Notes under the pieces: model-generated | The model's database searches: none | Seen by the model: the letters and a program-made list of their open reading frames with translations, nothing else | Told to the model about the DNA's origin: nothing | Shown here: positions 36,779-45,907 of the stretch, one piece after another | Layout of the letters: every line of letters starts with the position of its first letter | How positions within the stretch are numbered: position 1 is the first letter of the stretch | Assembly: GCA_963794995.1 (NCBI GenBank) | Contig: CAWCFV010000002.1 | Location: 186,001 to 250,000 of the forward strand | DNA length: 64,000 nt | Origin: CAWCFV01 sp963794995 | GTDB lineage: Bacteria > Actinomycetota > Actinomycetes > JACCUZ01 | Direction of reading: 5' to 3' | Position numbers and translations under genes: made by a program

Positions 36779-38280
36779 CTGCCGGCCTCCGCCTGGGTGT
36801 TGAGGATCCGCACGCCGCGGAACAGCGTCGCGGGCGCGCCGTGGCTGACCGCGGCGACCTGGCCGGGCTGGCCCTTGCCGCAGTTGAAGGCGCCACCGAG
36901 GTAGTAGGTCTCGGGCCCGCCCACGGCCTCCAGCGACCCCCAGAAGTCGGTGGTCGTCGCCTGGTACGCGACGTCGCGCAGCTGCCCGGCGAGCCGGCCG
37001 TTCTCGATCTTGAAGAACCGCTGACCGGTGAACTGGAAGTTGTAGCGCTGCATGTCGATCGACCAGCTCTTGTCGCCGACCACGTAGATGCCGCGGTCGA
37101 CGCGCGAGATCAGCTCCTCGGTCGACGGCCCGCCCTCGGCCGGCTGCAGGGACACGTTGGCCATCCGCTGCATCGGCACGTGGCCGGGGGAGTCGCCGAA
37201 GGCACAGCCGTTGCTCCGGCCCAGGCCCTTGAGGCGCGCCATCGCGCGGTCGAGCTGATAGCCGACCAGGACCCCGTCGCGGACGATGTCCCACTGCTGG
37301 CCCTCGACGCCCTCGTCGTCCCAGCCGATGGTGGCCAGGCCGTTGCGCGCGGTGCGGTCGCCGGTGACGTTCATGACGGGCGAGCCGTACTTCAGGGTGT
37401 CGAGCAGGTCGAAGGTCGCGAACGACGTGCCCGCGTAGTTGGCCTCGTAGCCGAGCGCCCGGTCCAGCTCGGTCGCGTGCCCGATCGACTCGTGGATGGT
37501 GAGGAACAGGTTCGTCGGGTCGATCACCAGGTCGTACTCCCCGCCCTCGACCGAGGGCGCCCGCAGCTTCTCGACGAGGTGCTCGGGCATCTCGTCGAGC
37601 TCGGCCGGCCAGTCCCAGCCCGTCCCGGTGAGGAACTCCCAGCCCCGACCGACCGGCGGGGCGAGGGTCCGCATCGTGTCGAAGCGCCCGCTCTCCTTGT
37701 CGATCCCGATCGCCTCCAGCTGGGCCTGGGTGCGCACCCGCTGCTGGGTGGTCATGGTGCCGGCGAGGTCGGCGTAGAACTTGTTCTCCAGCACCGAGTG
37801 CACGTGGGCGTCGGCGTGCGCGACGAGGTCGTGGGCGAGCAGGCCGGCCGACCAGTCCGACAGCAGGGTGATCTTGTCGGAGTCCGGCACGGTGAAGGGG
37901 TCGACGTCGTAGTCGCTGACGTAGGTCACCTCGCCGTACGACGGCTCCGGCGCGAGCTCGACCCGCTGCGTCGACAGGGGACGGCTGACCTTGGCCACCT
38001 CGACCGCCTGCTCGGCGACCCGCTCCGCGGACTCGGGGGTCAGGTCGACGTGCGAGGCGAACCCCCACGACCCGTCATGGACGACCCGGACCGCGAAGCC
38101 GACGTCCTCGCCGTCGGCGGTGCCGTCCAGCCGCGCGTCGTGCAGGCTCAGCCGCGAGTCCTTGATCCGCTCGACCCGGATGTCGGCGTGCTCGGCGCCC
38201 AGTGCGCGGGCCCGGCTCAGCGCGGCGTCGGCCAGCGCCCGCAGCGGCAGGCCGGTGAAGGCCCCGTCGATCTCAGGCAC
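36775..38280 (-). CDS. tldD: TldD-like zinc metallopeptidase
   Basis: Catalytic subunit of the TldD/TldE complex, 501 residues. The zinc motif is HESIGH in TIHESIGHATELDRALGYE, followed by YAGTSFATFD, and the C-terminal part has SKSWSIDMQRYNFQFTGQRFFKIENG and YYLGGAFNCGKGQPGQ. Such complexes trim small proteins and ribosomally made peptides; no peptide-antibiotic genes are seen nearby. First gene of the pair. Confidence 0.93.
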   Translation of the reverse strand: MPEIDGAFTGLPLRALADAALSRARALGAEHADIRVERIKDSRLSLHDARLDGTADGEDVGFAVRVVHDGSWGFASHVDLTPESAERVAEQAVEVAKVSRPLSTQRVELAPEPSYGEVTYVSDYDVDPFTVPDSDKITLLSDWSAGLLAHDLVAHADAHVHSVLENKFYADLAGTMTTQQRVRTQAQLEAIGIDKESGRFDTMRTLAPPVGRGWEFLTGTGWDWPAELDEMPEHLVEKLRAPSVEGGEYDLVIDPTNLFLTIHESIGHATELDRALGYEANYAGTSFATFDLLDTLKYGSPVMNVTGDRTARNGLATIGWDDEGVEGQQWDIVRDGVLVGYQLDRAMARLKGLGRSNGCAFGDSPGHVPMQRMANVSLQPAEGGPSTEELISRVDRGIYVVGDKSWSIDMQRYNFQFTGQRFFKIENGRLAGQLRDVAYQATTTDFWGSLEAVGGPETYYLGGAFNCGKGQPGQVAAVSHGAPATLFRGVRILNTQAEAGR

Positions 38281-38316
38281 GTGCGTCTCCTCGGTACGGG
38301 CGGTGTCGTGTGGCGG

Positions 38317-39291
38317 TCAGGCTGCGAGCGTGGGGTCGAGAACGAGCTTGCCGTGCGTCCGGCGGGACCGGAGGTCCTCGTGCGCGCGGCGGGCCCCTTC
38401 GAGGGGGTACCGACCGCCGGCCAGGGCACGCAGCCGGCCGGACGCGTGCAGCTCCAGCAGCTCCGCCATGGCGGGCCGCAGCCCGCCGGGGAGCCGGAGC
38501 GCGTGCACCAGCCAGAAGCCGACCACGGCGCGCGACGTCGACATGAGCAGGCCGGCCGGCACCGGCTGCGGGGGCGTGCGGGACGCCGTGCCGAACGTGA
38601 CGAGCCGGCCGAACGGCGCGAGGGCCGCCAGCGAGGCGTCGAACACCCGCCCGCCGGACATCTCCAGGACGATGTCGACCGGCGTGCCGCCGTTCGCCTC
38701 CAGGAGCGCGTCGCGCAGGTCGGTCGGGTCCCCCTCGGCAGGGCCCGGGTCGAGGGCGACGTCAGCACCGAGGTCCGACGCCAGGTCGCGCTTCTCCTGC
38801 GTCGACGCGGTGGCGATCACCCGGGCCGCGCCGAGCTCGCGGGCCAGCTGGACGGCCAGCGAGCCGACGCCGCCGGCCGCCGCGTGCACGACCACGGTCT
38901 CGCCCGGGGCCATCCGGGCGCTGGTGCGCAGCAGGTGCCACGCGGTGGTGCCCTGCAGGACCAGCGCGAGCGCGGTCGTGTCGTCGACGTCGTCGGGCAG
39001 GGCGAAGGTCGTGGCGGGGTGGGCGACGGCCTTCTCCGCGTACCCGCCGTTCGTGAGCAGTGCGACCACGCGGCGGCCGTCGGCGTCGTGGCCGACCACC
39101 TCGGCGCCCGGCACGAAGGGGACGTGCTGGGGCGCCAGGTAGTCGTCGGCGGCCTGGTGGGTGTCGGCGTAGTTGACCCCGGCCGCGTGCACGTCGAGCA
39201 GCAGCCGCCCTGCGGGTGCCGCCGGCTCGGGGAGGTCGACGACCTCGAGGACCTCTGGGCCCCCGAACTCCCTGACCTGGATCGCGCGCAT
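38317..39291 (-). CDS. NADPH:quinone oxidoreductase-like MDR enzyme
   Basis: Zinc-free medium-chain dehydrogenase/reductase, 324 residues, of the quinone reductase type. N-terminal MRAIQVREFGGPEVLEV, substrate-domain GVNYADTHQ, cofactor motif VHAAAGGVGSLAVQLA, and the C-terminal DLRSRRTHGKLVL. No structural zinc cysteines. It reduces quinones or enones with NADPH. Stands 36 bases upstream of tldD on the same strand. Confidence 0.9.
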   Translation of the reverse strand: MRAIQVREFGGPEVLEVVDLPEPAAPAGRLLLDVHAAGVNYADTHQAADDYLAPQHVPFVPGAEVVGHDADGRRVVALLTNGGYAEKAVAHPATTFALPDDVDDTTALALVLQGTTAWHLLRTSARMAPGETVVVHAAAGGVGSLAVQLARELGAARVIATASTQEKRDLASDLGADVALDPGPAEGDPTDLRDALLEANGGTPVDIVLEMSGGRVFDASLAALAPFGRLVTFGTASRTPPQPVPAGLLMSTSRAVVGFWLVHALRLPGGLRPAMAELLELHASGRLRALAGGRYPLEGARRAHEDLRSRRTHGKLVLDPTLAA

Positions 39292-39347
39292 CGGACCAGA
39301 CCCTAACGCGGCCCGGGCCGGTGACCGGGACCCAGCGCCCGCCCTGG

Positions 39348-39377
39348 TTGGGGAACGAGGCAGGGGACCGATAGCGT
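39348..39377 (+). promoter_or_regulatory. fabG-fabI promoter
   Basis: TTGGGG (39348-39353), an 18-base spacer and TAGCGT (39372-39377), seven bases before the GTG start of fabG, giving a leaderless transcript. Confidence 0.55.
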
Positions 39378-39384
39378 CGCGACC

Positions 39385-40116
39385 GTGAGTGAGCAGACCC
39401 CGGAGGCCCCCGCGGGCCGGTCGGTCCTGGTGACCGGGGGCAACCGCGGCATCGGCCTGGCGATCGCCCGTGCCTTCGCCGCGGCCGGCGACCGGGTCAC
39501 CGTGACCTACCGCTCCGGCGAGCCGCCCGAGGGGCTCTCCGGCGTCCGCTGCGACGTCACCGACGCGGCGTCCGTCGACGCCGCCTTCACCGAGGTCGAG
39601 GCGTCGCAGGGCCCGGTGGAGGTGCTGGTCGCCAACGCAGGCGTCACCCGCGACCAGCTGATCATGCGGATGTCCGAGGACGACTTCTCGGCGGTGGTCG
39701 ACACCAACCTGGCGGGGTCGTGGCGGGTCGCGAAGCGCGCGTCGAAGGGGATGCTGCGGCTGCGCCGCGGCCGGGTCGTGTTCATCTCCTCGGTGGTGGG
39801 CCTGCTGGGCTCCGCCGGCCAGACCAACTACGCCGCGTCGAAGGCCGGGCTGGTCGGGCTGGCCCGGTCGCTGGCGCGCGAGCTCGGCTCCCGCGGGATC
39901 ACCTTCAACGTGGTGGCGCCGGGCTTCGTCCAGACCGACATGACCTCGGCGCTGCCCGACGACCTGCAGCAGACCTACCGCGGGCAGATCCCGCTCGGCC
40001 GGTTCGCCTCGACCGACGAGGTCGCCGGGGTCGTCCGGTTCCTCGCCAGCGACGAGGCTGCGTACGTGACCGGGGCCGTGATTCCCGTCGACGGCGGACT
40101 AGGAATGGGGCATTGA
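39385..40116 (+). CDS. fabG: 3-oxoacyl-ACP reductase FabG (MabA-like)
   Basis: NADPH-dependent reductase of beta-ketoacyl-ACP in fatty acid elongation, 243 residues. It has the cofactor motif TGGNRGIGLAIA, ANAG, the catalytic serine in FISSVVG, and YAASK with the active Tyr/Lys, plus the closing IPVDGGLGMGH. TGATG overlap with fabI, the same gene order as fabG1-inhA in mycobacteria. Confidence 0.95.
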   Translation: MSEQTPEAPAGRSVLVTGGNRGIGLAIARAFAAAGDRVTVTYRSGEPPEGLSGVRCDVTDAASVDAAFTEVEASQGPVEVLVANAGVTRDQLIMRMSEDDFSAVVDTNLAGSWRVAKRASKGMLRLRRGRVVFISSVVGLLGSAGQTNYAASKAGLVGLARSLARELGSRGITFNVVAPGFVQTDMTSALPDDLQQTYRGQIPLGRFASTDEVAGVVRFLASDEAAYVTGAVIPVDGGLGMGH

Positions 40117-40883
40117 TGGGGATCCTCGACGGCAAGCGCATCCTGGTGACCGGGGTCCTGATGGACTCCTCCATCGCGTTCCACGTGGCGCGGATCGCGC
40201 AGCAGGAGGGCGCCGAGGTCGTCCTCACGTCCTTCGGGCGCACCATGCGCATCACCCAGACCATCGCCAAGCGCCTGCCGACGACTCCGCCGGTGATCGA
40301 GCTGGACGCGTCGAACAGGGACGACTTCACCGCCCTCCCGGACCGGGTGCGCGAGCACGTCGACGGGCTCGACGGGGTCCTGCACTCGATCGGCTTCGCG
40401 CCGGAGGCCGCCCTGGGCGGCAACTTCCTCAAGACCGAGTGGGAGGACGTCGCGACCGCCGTACAGATCTCGGCGTACTCGCTCAAGGCGCTGGCCGTGG
40501 CCGCGCAGCCGCTGATGCCCGCGGGTGGCTCGGTCGTCGGGCTGACCTTCGACGCGACGGTGGCCTGGCCGAAGTACGACTGGATGGGTGTCGCGAAGGC
40601 GGCGTTCGAGTCGACCGCGCGCTACCTGGCCCGCGACCTCGGGCCGAGCGGCATCCGCGTGAACCTGGTAGCCGCGGGACCGCTCAAGACCACGGCCGCG
40701 AAGTCGATCCCGGGCTTCGAGGAGTTCGAGGACGTCTGGTCGACCCGGGCCCCGCTCGCCTGGGACATCGCCGACTTCGATCCGGCGGCGCGGGCCTGCG
40801 TGGCGCTGCTGTCGGAGTGGTTCCCGCGCACCACGGGGGAGATCGTGCACGTCGACGGCGGCGTGCACGCCATGGGCGCCTAG
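40116..40883 (+). CDS. fabI: Enoyl-ACP reductase FabI/InhA
   Basis: NADH-dependent reductase of enoyl-ACP, last step of the fatty acid elongation cycle, 255 residues. It matches InhA closely: GILDGKRILVTGVLMDSSIAF, LHSIGFAPEAALGG, and the catalytic Tyr/Lys region KYDWMGVAKAAFESTARYLA, with GPLKTTAAKSIPGFE in the substrate loop. Coupled to fabG; followed after ten bases by the Mur-ligase gene. Confidence 0.96.
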   Translation: MGILDGKRILVTGVLMDSSIAFHVARIAQQEGAEVVLTSFGRTMRITQTIAKRLPTTPPVIELDASNRDDFTALPDRVREHVDGLDGVLHSIGFAPEAALGGNFLKTEWEDVATAVQISAYSLKALAVAAQPLMPAGGSVVGLTFDATVAWPKYDWMGVAKAAFESTARYLARDLGPSGIRVNLVAAGPLKTTAAKSIPGFEEFEDVWSTRAPLAWDIADFDPAARACVALLSEWFPRTTGEIVHVDGGVHAMGA

Positions 40884-40893
40884 CCCGCCCGCG

Positions 40894-42606
40894 GTGGGTG
40901 ACCGCGTGCACGCCGACCGGCCGGCCCTCGTCGAGCTGCGGGTCCTCGACGGTGCGAACCTCTACTTCCCGCGTCCCGCGGTCAAGCTCACCCTCGACAT
41001 CGGCGGGCTGCTCGACCTGACCGACGACGAGGCCCGCTCACTGGGCACCGCGCTGGGCATCCCCGCCTCGCGGCCGGGGCGTCGCGGCACCGCGCTGCGG
41101 CAGCGGTTCGCCCTGCGCGTCGTCTCGACCGTCGTGCGCCAGGTGGCTCGCGGCTCGGGCACCACCCGCCTCGCGGTCCGCACCCGGCCGATGGCCGACC
41201 TGCACCAGGTGGTGGTCGCCTTCCCCTGGCGGCACCGGGACCGGGCCCAGGCGCTCGGGCACGCGGTCGCGGGCGTGCTCGACTCGCTGCCGGGGACCGA
41301 CGTCGCGGCTGTGCTCGAGGCGGCCACGAGCCACGTGCGCGGGTCCGACCTCGGCGAGGGGCCTACGACCCGGCGCCCGCACGTGCCGGTGGTCGCGGTC
41401 ACCGGCACCAACGGCAAGACCACGACGTCGCGCCTGGTGGCGCGGATGGGCCGCAGCGCCGGCCTGGTGGTGGGGTGGTCGTCCACCGACGGCGTCTACG
41501 TCGACGGCGAGCTCGTCGAGGCGGGCGACTACTCCGGGCCGTCCGGAGCGGGACGGGTGCTCGACGACCCGCGCGTCCAGCTCGCGGTCACCGAGACCGC
41601 CCGCGGCGGGATCCTGCTGCGCGGGCTCGGCACCGCGCACAACGACGTCTCGGTGGTGACCAACGTCAGCGCCGACCACCTCGGCCTCCAGGGCGTCGAC
41701 ACCGTCGACCAGCTCGCCGAGGTCAAGGCCGTCGTCACCCGGGTCACCCGGCCGGGCGGCTGGGTCGTCCTCAACGGCGACGACCCGCGGACCTTCGCGA
41801 TGCGCCTGGGCGCGCGCTCGAACGTCTGCGTGTTCTCCCGCGACCCCGACTCGCCCGCGCTGCGCGCGGTGCTGGACGAAGGTGGCCGGGCCGTCACGCT
41901 CCTCGACGGCGACATCACCGTCATCGACGCGCGGCGGGAACCGGAGCCGCTGGTCCCCGTCGCCGACGTGCCGATGACGCTGGCCGGGCTCTCGCACGTC
42001 AACGTCGAGAACGCGCTGGCCGCCGTCGGTGCCGGGCTGGGGGTCGGGCTGTCACGCACGGCGGTCGTCGACGGGCTGCGGTCCTTCCGGCCCGGGCCCG
42101 AGGACAACCCGGGCCGGATGAACGTCTGGACGCTGGACGGCGTCACGGTCGTCGTCGACCTGGCCCACAACGAGGCCGGTGTCGCCGCTCTGCTCGAGGT
42201 GCTCGCCGGACTGCGCCCGGCTGGCCGTTCGGTGCGGCTCGTGGTCGGCACGCCGGGGGACAGGACCGACGAGATCATCCGCGGCGTCGGCGAGATCGCC
42301 GCCCGCGGCGCCGACCAGGTGGTGATCGCGCACAAGGAGCACTACCTGCGCGGCCGGGACGCCGACGACCTCGCCGCCCTGCTGCGCGAGGGGGCGGCGG
42401 CCGTGGGGGTCACGGACGTGCCGGTGCACCCCACCGAGCTGGCCGGCCTGCAGGCGCTGGTGGCGCAGACCGAGGCCGGCGACGTCCTCGGTGTGATGTG
42501 CCATGCCGAGCGGGTCGAGATCGGCGACTGGCTGACCGCGCAGGGGGCGACGGTCGACTCGCCGGAGACGATCCGCGCCAAGGTCCTGGCGGCCGCGCCG
42601 GCCTGA
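40894..42606 (+). CDS. Mur-ligase protein resembling cyanophycin synthetase without the ATP-grasp domain
   Basis: ATP-dependent amide ligase relative, 570 residues. The first 150 residues align with the N-domain of cyanophycin synthetase (LDGANLYFPRPAVKLTLDIG here against YRGPNLWSYEPAIHLVVDLG in the cphA product of this window). The next recognisable block is the Mur-ligase domain: VTGTNGKTTTSRLVA, ETARGGILLRG, NVSADHLGLQGVDT, NVENALAAVGAG and DLAHNEAGV. The 300-residue ATP-grasp domain that adds Asp in CphA is absent. It may ligate a single amino acid to an unknown acceptor. It follows fabI closely. Confidence 0.85.
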   Translation: MGDRVHADRPALVELRVLDGANLYFPRPAVKLTLDIGGLLDLTDDEARSLGTALGIPASRPGRRGTALRQRFALRVVSTVVRQVARGSGTTRLAVRTRPMADLHQVVVAFPWRHRDRAQALGHAVAGVLDSLPGTDVAAVLEAATSHVRGSDLGEGPTTRRPHVPVVAVTGTNGKTTTSRLVARMGRSAGLVVGWSSTDGVYVDGELVEAGDYSGPSGAGRVLDDPRVQLAVTETARGGILLRGLGTAHNDVSVVTNVSADHLGLQGVDTVDQLAEVKAVVTRVTRPGGWVVLNGDDPRTFAMRLGARSNVCVFSRDPDSPALRAVLDEGGRAVTLLDGDITVIDARREPEPLVPVADVPMTLAGLSHVNVENALAAVGAGLGVGLSRTAVVDGLRSFRPGPEDNPGRMNVWTLDGVTVVVDLAHNEAGVAALLEVLAGLRPAGRSVRLVVGTPGDRTDEIIRGVGEIAARGADQVVIAHKEHYLRGRDADDLAALLREGAAAVGVTDVPVHPTELAGLQALVAQTEAGDVLGVMCHAERVEIGDWLTAQGATVDSPETIRAKVLAAAPA

Positions 42607-42612
42607 GTGTCG

Positions 42613-43407
42613 TCAGGCCAAGCCCTCGAAGAGGTCGGTCAGCATCGGGGTGTCACGTCCGGGCTCCGGCCAGGCGATCGCGTACCACTCCCGCCCGACC
42701 CGCCGCTCCCACTGTGCGGTGTTCGTCGGGTCGTCGGACATGACGTGCAGCTGGCTCTTGTGCTCGCGGAGGCCGGCCACGACGCGGCCGGCGGCTTCTC
42801 GGCAGTCGACGGTGATCCGGATCTGCTCGTCCGGGATGCCGCGCATGTGGTAGGTCTGCGTCGGGTCGAAGGTGTAGAGCCCCAGCTCGGCACGCTGGCG
42901 GTTCCAGCGTTCGAACACCGACTGCGGGACGGCCCCGTGCGCGAGGCGCTGGAAGCCGGGCCTGTTCTCGGAGCGGAGGCGCGCGAAGGCCTCGTCGGTG
43001 GCCGCGCCGATCGCGATGTGGTCGGGGTGCCCGAAGATGCCGTCGGGGCCGAACGTGACGACGACCGCGGGATCCTCCTCGTCGAGGATCCGCGCGACCG
43101 CCGAGACGACGTCGTCGAAGGGGACGTCGGCGACGCCCCCGTCGGGCAGCCCCAGCCACTCGTGACGGTCGGGTACGCGGCCGAGGGCACGCCAGGCGGC
43201 CTCGTCCTCGGCCCGGCGGACGGCTCCCAGGGTGTCGCGCGTGGCCGGGAAGCCGTCCCGGATGTCCCCGTGCTCGCCGGAGGTGGCATGCACCAGGACG
43301 AACCGGAAGTCCGCCTCGGGTGCGTGGAGTGCGACGCTGCCCGCGCCCCCGTACGCGTCGTCGTCCGGGTGTGCGAAGACGCAGGCAAGCGTACGGTTGC
43401 GCGACAC
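42613..43407 (-). CDS. PIG-L family deacetylase
   Basis: Zinc-dependent N-acetyl-sugar deacetylase of the LmbE/MshB type, 264 residues, possibly acting in mycothiol or related thiol metabolism. Metal ligands are in AHPDDDAYG at the N-terminus and in GIFGHPDHIAIG. The region RIDVDCREAAGR-like (ITVDCREAAGRVVA) is near the C-terminus. GTG start with a TAGCGT -10 six bases upstream. The specific substrate cannot be decided from sequence. Confidence 0.88.
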   Translation of the reverse strand: MSRNRTLACVFAHPDDDAYGGAGSVALHAPEADFRFVLVHATSGEHGDIRDGFPATRDTLGAVRRAEDEAAWRALGRVPDRHEWLGLPDGGVADVPFDDVVSAVARILDEEDPAVVVTFGPDGIFGHPDHIAIGAATDEAFARLRSENRPGFQRLAHGAVPQSVFERWNRQRAELGLYTFDPTQTYHMRGIPDEQIRITVDCREAAGRVVAGLREHKSQLHVMSDDPTNTAQWERRVGREWYAIAWPEPGRDTPMLTDLFEGLA

Positions 43408-43479
43408 GACTCGACGCTATCGGGCACGCCTCGGCCAGTGGCTCCCTGCGTCGGGCTCAGTCCCCTGGTCGCGGCCGAG

Positions 43480-44886
43480 TCAGCCGCGCTGTCGCCCGGT
43501 GAGCAGGGTGAGCCGGAACCGGTGGTGCTGTCGCGGCCGGCGTTCCGGGTCGATGGAGGCCGGCGGGGTGAGCTGGGGGTGGCCGTCGGCTGCCATGGTC
43601 AGGCTCCAGCCCTGCCGATGCACCTGCTGGTGGTGGTAGCGGCAGAGCAGCGCGCCGTTGGCGACGTCGGTGGGGCCCCCCAGGCTCCACTCCCACTGGT
43701 GGTGGACCTGGCAGGCCGCCGGGGCCCGGTCGCAGCCGGGGGCCACGCAGCCCCGGTCGCGGGTGATGATCGCCCGGCGCTGGGGCAGGCTCCACTCCCG
43801 GCGCGACCTGCCGAGGTCGAGGACCTGCGAGGCGGTTCCGAGCACGATCGGGATGACGGCTGCGTCGCAGGCCAGCCGGCGCAGCTCGGCGGCGGACAGC
43901 GTGCCGCCGTGGTCGAGCACCCCCGCGCCCGTCAGCCGGTGCTGCAGGTCCGTCAACGCAACGGTCACGCCGAGCCGGAGCGGCACATGGTGGTGGTGGC
44001 CGCGGGTTGCCGCTGCCGTGGGCGCCGGCTCGCTCGTGTGGCCGTCGTCGGTGGCGTCCATGTCCTGGCACAGGGCGGCGTCGAGCAGGCCGACGAGGGC
44101 GTCGCCGCGCCGTTCGCGCCGATCGCGCTGGTCCTCGAAGCCGTCACTGCCCGGATGCAGGGCATCGGCGTGGGCGGCCAGCCACGCGGTCAGGGTGGCC
44201 GTGCCGACCGGGCCGAGGTCCAGCCGGGTCCGCGACCCGCCGCCCGGCCTCCGGGACAGGTGCAGGACGTTGCGCTCCGCGAGCCGGGCGGCCTGCTCGG
44301 CTGCCTCGTGCTCGCGGGCCACGGCCTCCGCCTCCGCCGGGTCGTCGGTGTCCGGCGCCTGGGTGAGCTGGTGCAGCAGCGCCTGCCCGACCCGGGCCAG
44401 GTCCCGCGGTGCAAGTGCCCCTGCCTGCTCGATCAGGAACCGTCCGGCCGCGGCCTGGTCGGCGTCGGTGATCTCGGCACGGCTGGCGAGCCCGTCCAGC
44501 GCCTCCGCCACCACCGACGCCTGCTCCACGGTCAGGTCGGCGTCAGCCAGGGCGTCTGCCACCACCGGGTGGCGGGCCCCGGCGGTCGAGCGCCGCAGCC
44601 GGGCGCCGGCGTCGGCGCGGGACAGCCGGAACCGGTCGGTGAGCCAGCCCTCGGTCGACAGCGCCTGGGTGCGGTCCTTGAGCTGGCGGCCCTCCGACTC
44701 GACGAGCAAGGCGGCTTGCAGCGCGGCAGCCCGCGCCTCGACCGCGAGCACCGCGGCCAGGCCTGCCTCGACGTCGTCGTCGGACAGCTGCCACAGCGTG
44801 GCGGCGCAGGCACGGTCGAGCGCGGTATCGGCGGCCCGGACAGCGGCCAGGACCGGCTGTTCGTGGTCGACCGGTGCCTGGCTCAT
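43480..44886 (-). CDS. DUF222 domain protein with HNH endonuclease motif (13E12-type)
   Basis: Member of the repeated actinobacterial DUF222-HNH family, 468 residues. Long helical N-terminal DUF222 region (about 15-330), then an HNH nuclease block: RDRGCVAPGCDRAPAACQVHH, WSLGGPTDVANGALLCRYHH. Cysteines in CVAPGC and CRYHH bind a structural zinc. Role unknown; families often carry many copies per genome and some accompany mobile elements. ATG at 44886 is supported by a TAGCGT -10 seven bases upstream. Confidence 0.88.
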   Translation of the reverse strand: MSQAPVDHEQPVLAAVRAADTALDRACAATLWQLSDDDVEAGLAAVLAVEARAAALQAALLVESEGRQLKDRTQALSTEGWLTDRFRLSRADAGARLRRSTAGARHPVVADALADADLTVEQASVVAEALDGLASRAEITDADQAAAGRFLIEQAGALAPRDLARVGQALLHQLTQAPDTDDPAEAEAVAREHEAAEQAARLAERNVLHLSRRPGGGSRTRLDLGPVGTATLTAWLAAHADALHPGSDGFEDQRDRRERRGDALVGLLDAALCQDMDATDDGHTSEPAPTAAATRGHHHHVPLRLGVTVALTDLQHRLTGAGVLDHGGTLSAAELRRLACDAAVIPIVLGTASQVLDLGRSRREWSLPQRRAIITRDRGCVAPGCDRAPAACQVHHQWEWSLGGPTDVANGALLCRYHHQQVHRQGWSLTMAADGHPQLTPPASIDPERRPRQHHRFRLTLLTGRQRG

Positions 44887-45055
44887 GTCCGCAACGCTAG
44901 TGGGCACCCCGGACACAACCCGGGAGCCGGATCCCCATGCCTGGCAACGGTTCCCGCTACCTCGCTTCGTTGACCCGTGTAGCAGCAGACATGCGGGGGA
45001 GTGGAGGAAGATGGCTGCGAGCTTGTCGGATGGTGGTGGAGGCGAGAGGACTCAG

Positions 45056-45889
45056 ATGCAGGAGCCGCAGCCTGTCGCCCGCCGTCTCTACGACCTCACC
45101 GAGCCGATCTCACTGGTCAACTTCTTCTCCCCTGAGCCCCACGACGCCATGGTGGCGCTCGGCTTCCGCACGTACTGGGACGGCTACTTCGCCGGACGCT
45201 CGGCGCCGCTCGGCCGGGTGCCCGCCCTGGTCGTGCACGCCGCCTTCTACAGCTTTGCCGACGGTGAGGCCGCCCGGCACATCCCCAAGGTCTGGGAGAC
45301 GACCACGCCCGAGGCGGCCCACGCCGCGCGGGAGCACGGCTGCGTGGCGGCGCTGCGGCGGATCCTCGGCGACCTCGCCGCGACTCCCGGGCTCGCGCGC
45401 GCCGCCGAGCTCCTCGCCAAGGCGTCGACCAGCGCCCCGACCGAGGGGCGAGTCATGTACGCCGGGCTCCGCGCCCTCCCGGTGCCGGCAGAGCCCCTCG
45501 CCCGGCTGTGGCACGCGGCCAACATGCTCCGCGAGCACCGCGGGGACGGCCACATCGCTGCCCTGGTCTCCGAGCGGATCGGGGGGACGGAGGCGCACGT
45601 GCTCAACGCCCTCGGCAGCGGCATCTACCCGGCTGAGACCTTCGGCCGTATCCACCACCTGCCGAAGGCCCGCCTGTCCGAGGTCATGGACGGACTGCGC
45701 GACCGCGGCATACTCGACGCCTCCGGACACCTCACCGACGCCGGGCGCGCGACCAGGGCGCGCATCGAGTCGCTGACCGATGCTCTCGCAGAGTCCCCGT
45801 ACGACGGGCTGGAGCCCCGCGAGCTCGACCAGCTCGTCGCTCTCCTCGCGCCCATCCACGACAGGCTCGAGGCCACCGGGTCGAGGTAG
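45056..45889 (+). CDS. SCO6745 family protein (possible HTH-type)
   Basis: A 277-residue protein of the SCO6745 family, of unknown biochemical function. Conserved-looking segments are RRLYDLTEPISLVNFFSPEP, ALGFRTYWDGYFAGRSAPLG and RLWHAANMLREHRGDGHIAALV, with a C-terminal winged-helix-like stretch (LSEVMDGLRDRGILDASGHLTDAGR). The last part suggests DNA binding. ATG at 45056 has GAGAGGA five bases upstream and is preferred to the ATG at 45011, whose ribosome site is too close. Confidence 0.8.
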   Translation: MQEPQPVARRLYDLTEPISLVNFFSPEPHDAMVALGFRTYWDGYFAGRSAPLGRVPALVVHAAFYSFADGEAARHIPKVWETTTPEAAHAAREHGCVAALRRILGDLAATPGLARAAELLAKASTSAPTEGRVMYAGLRALPVPAEPLARLWHAANMLREHRGDGHIAALVSERIGGTEAHVLNALGSGIYPAETFGRIHHLPKARLSEVMDGLRDRGILDASGHLTDAGRATRARIESLTDALAESPYDGLEPRELDQLVALLAPIHDRLEATGSR

Positions 45890-45907
45890 GCCGTACGCGG
45901 CCGGCGC

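Noticed and set aside
35145..36896. Large extra frames over the tldD/pmbA region
   Set aside because: Out-of-frame translations with no conserved motifs.
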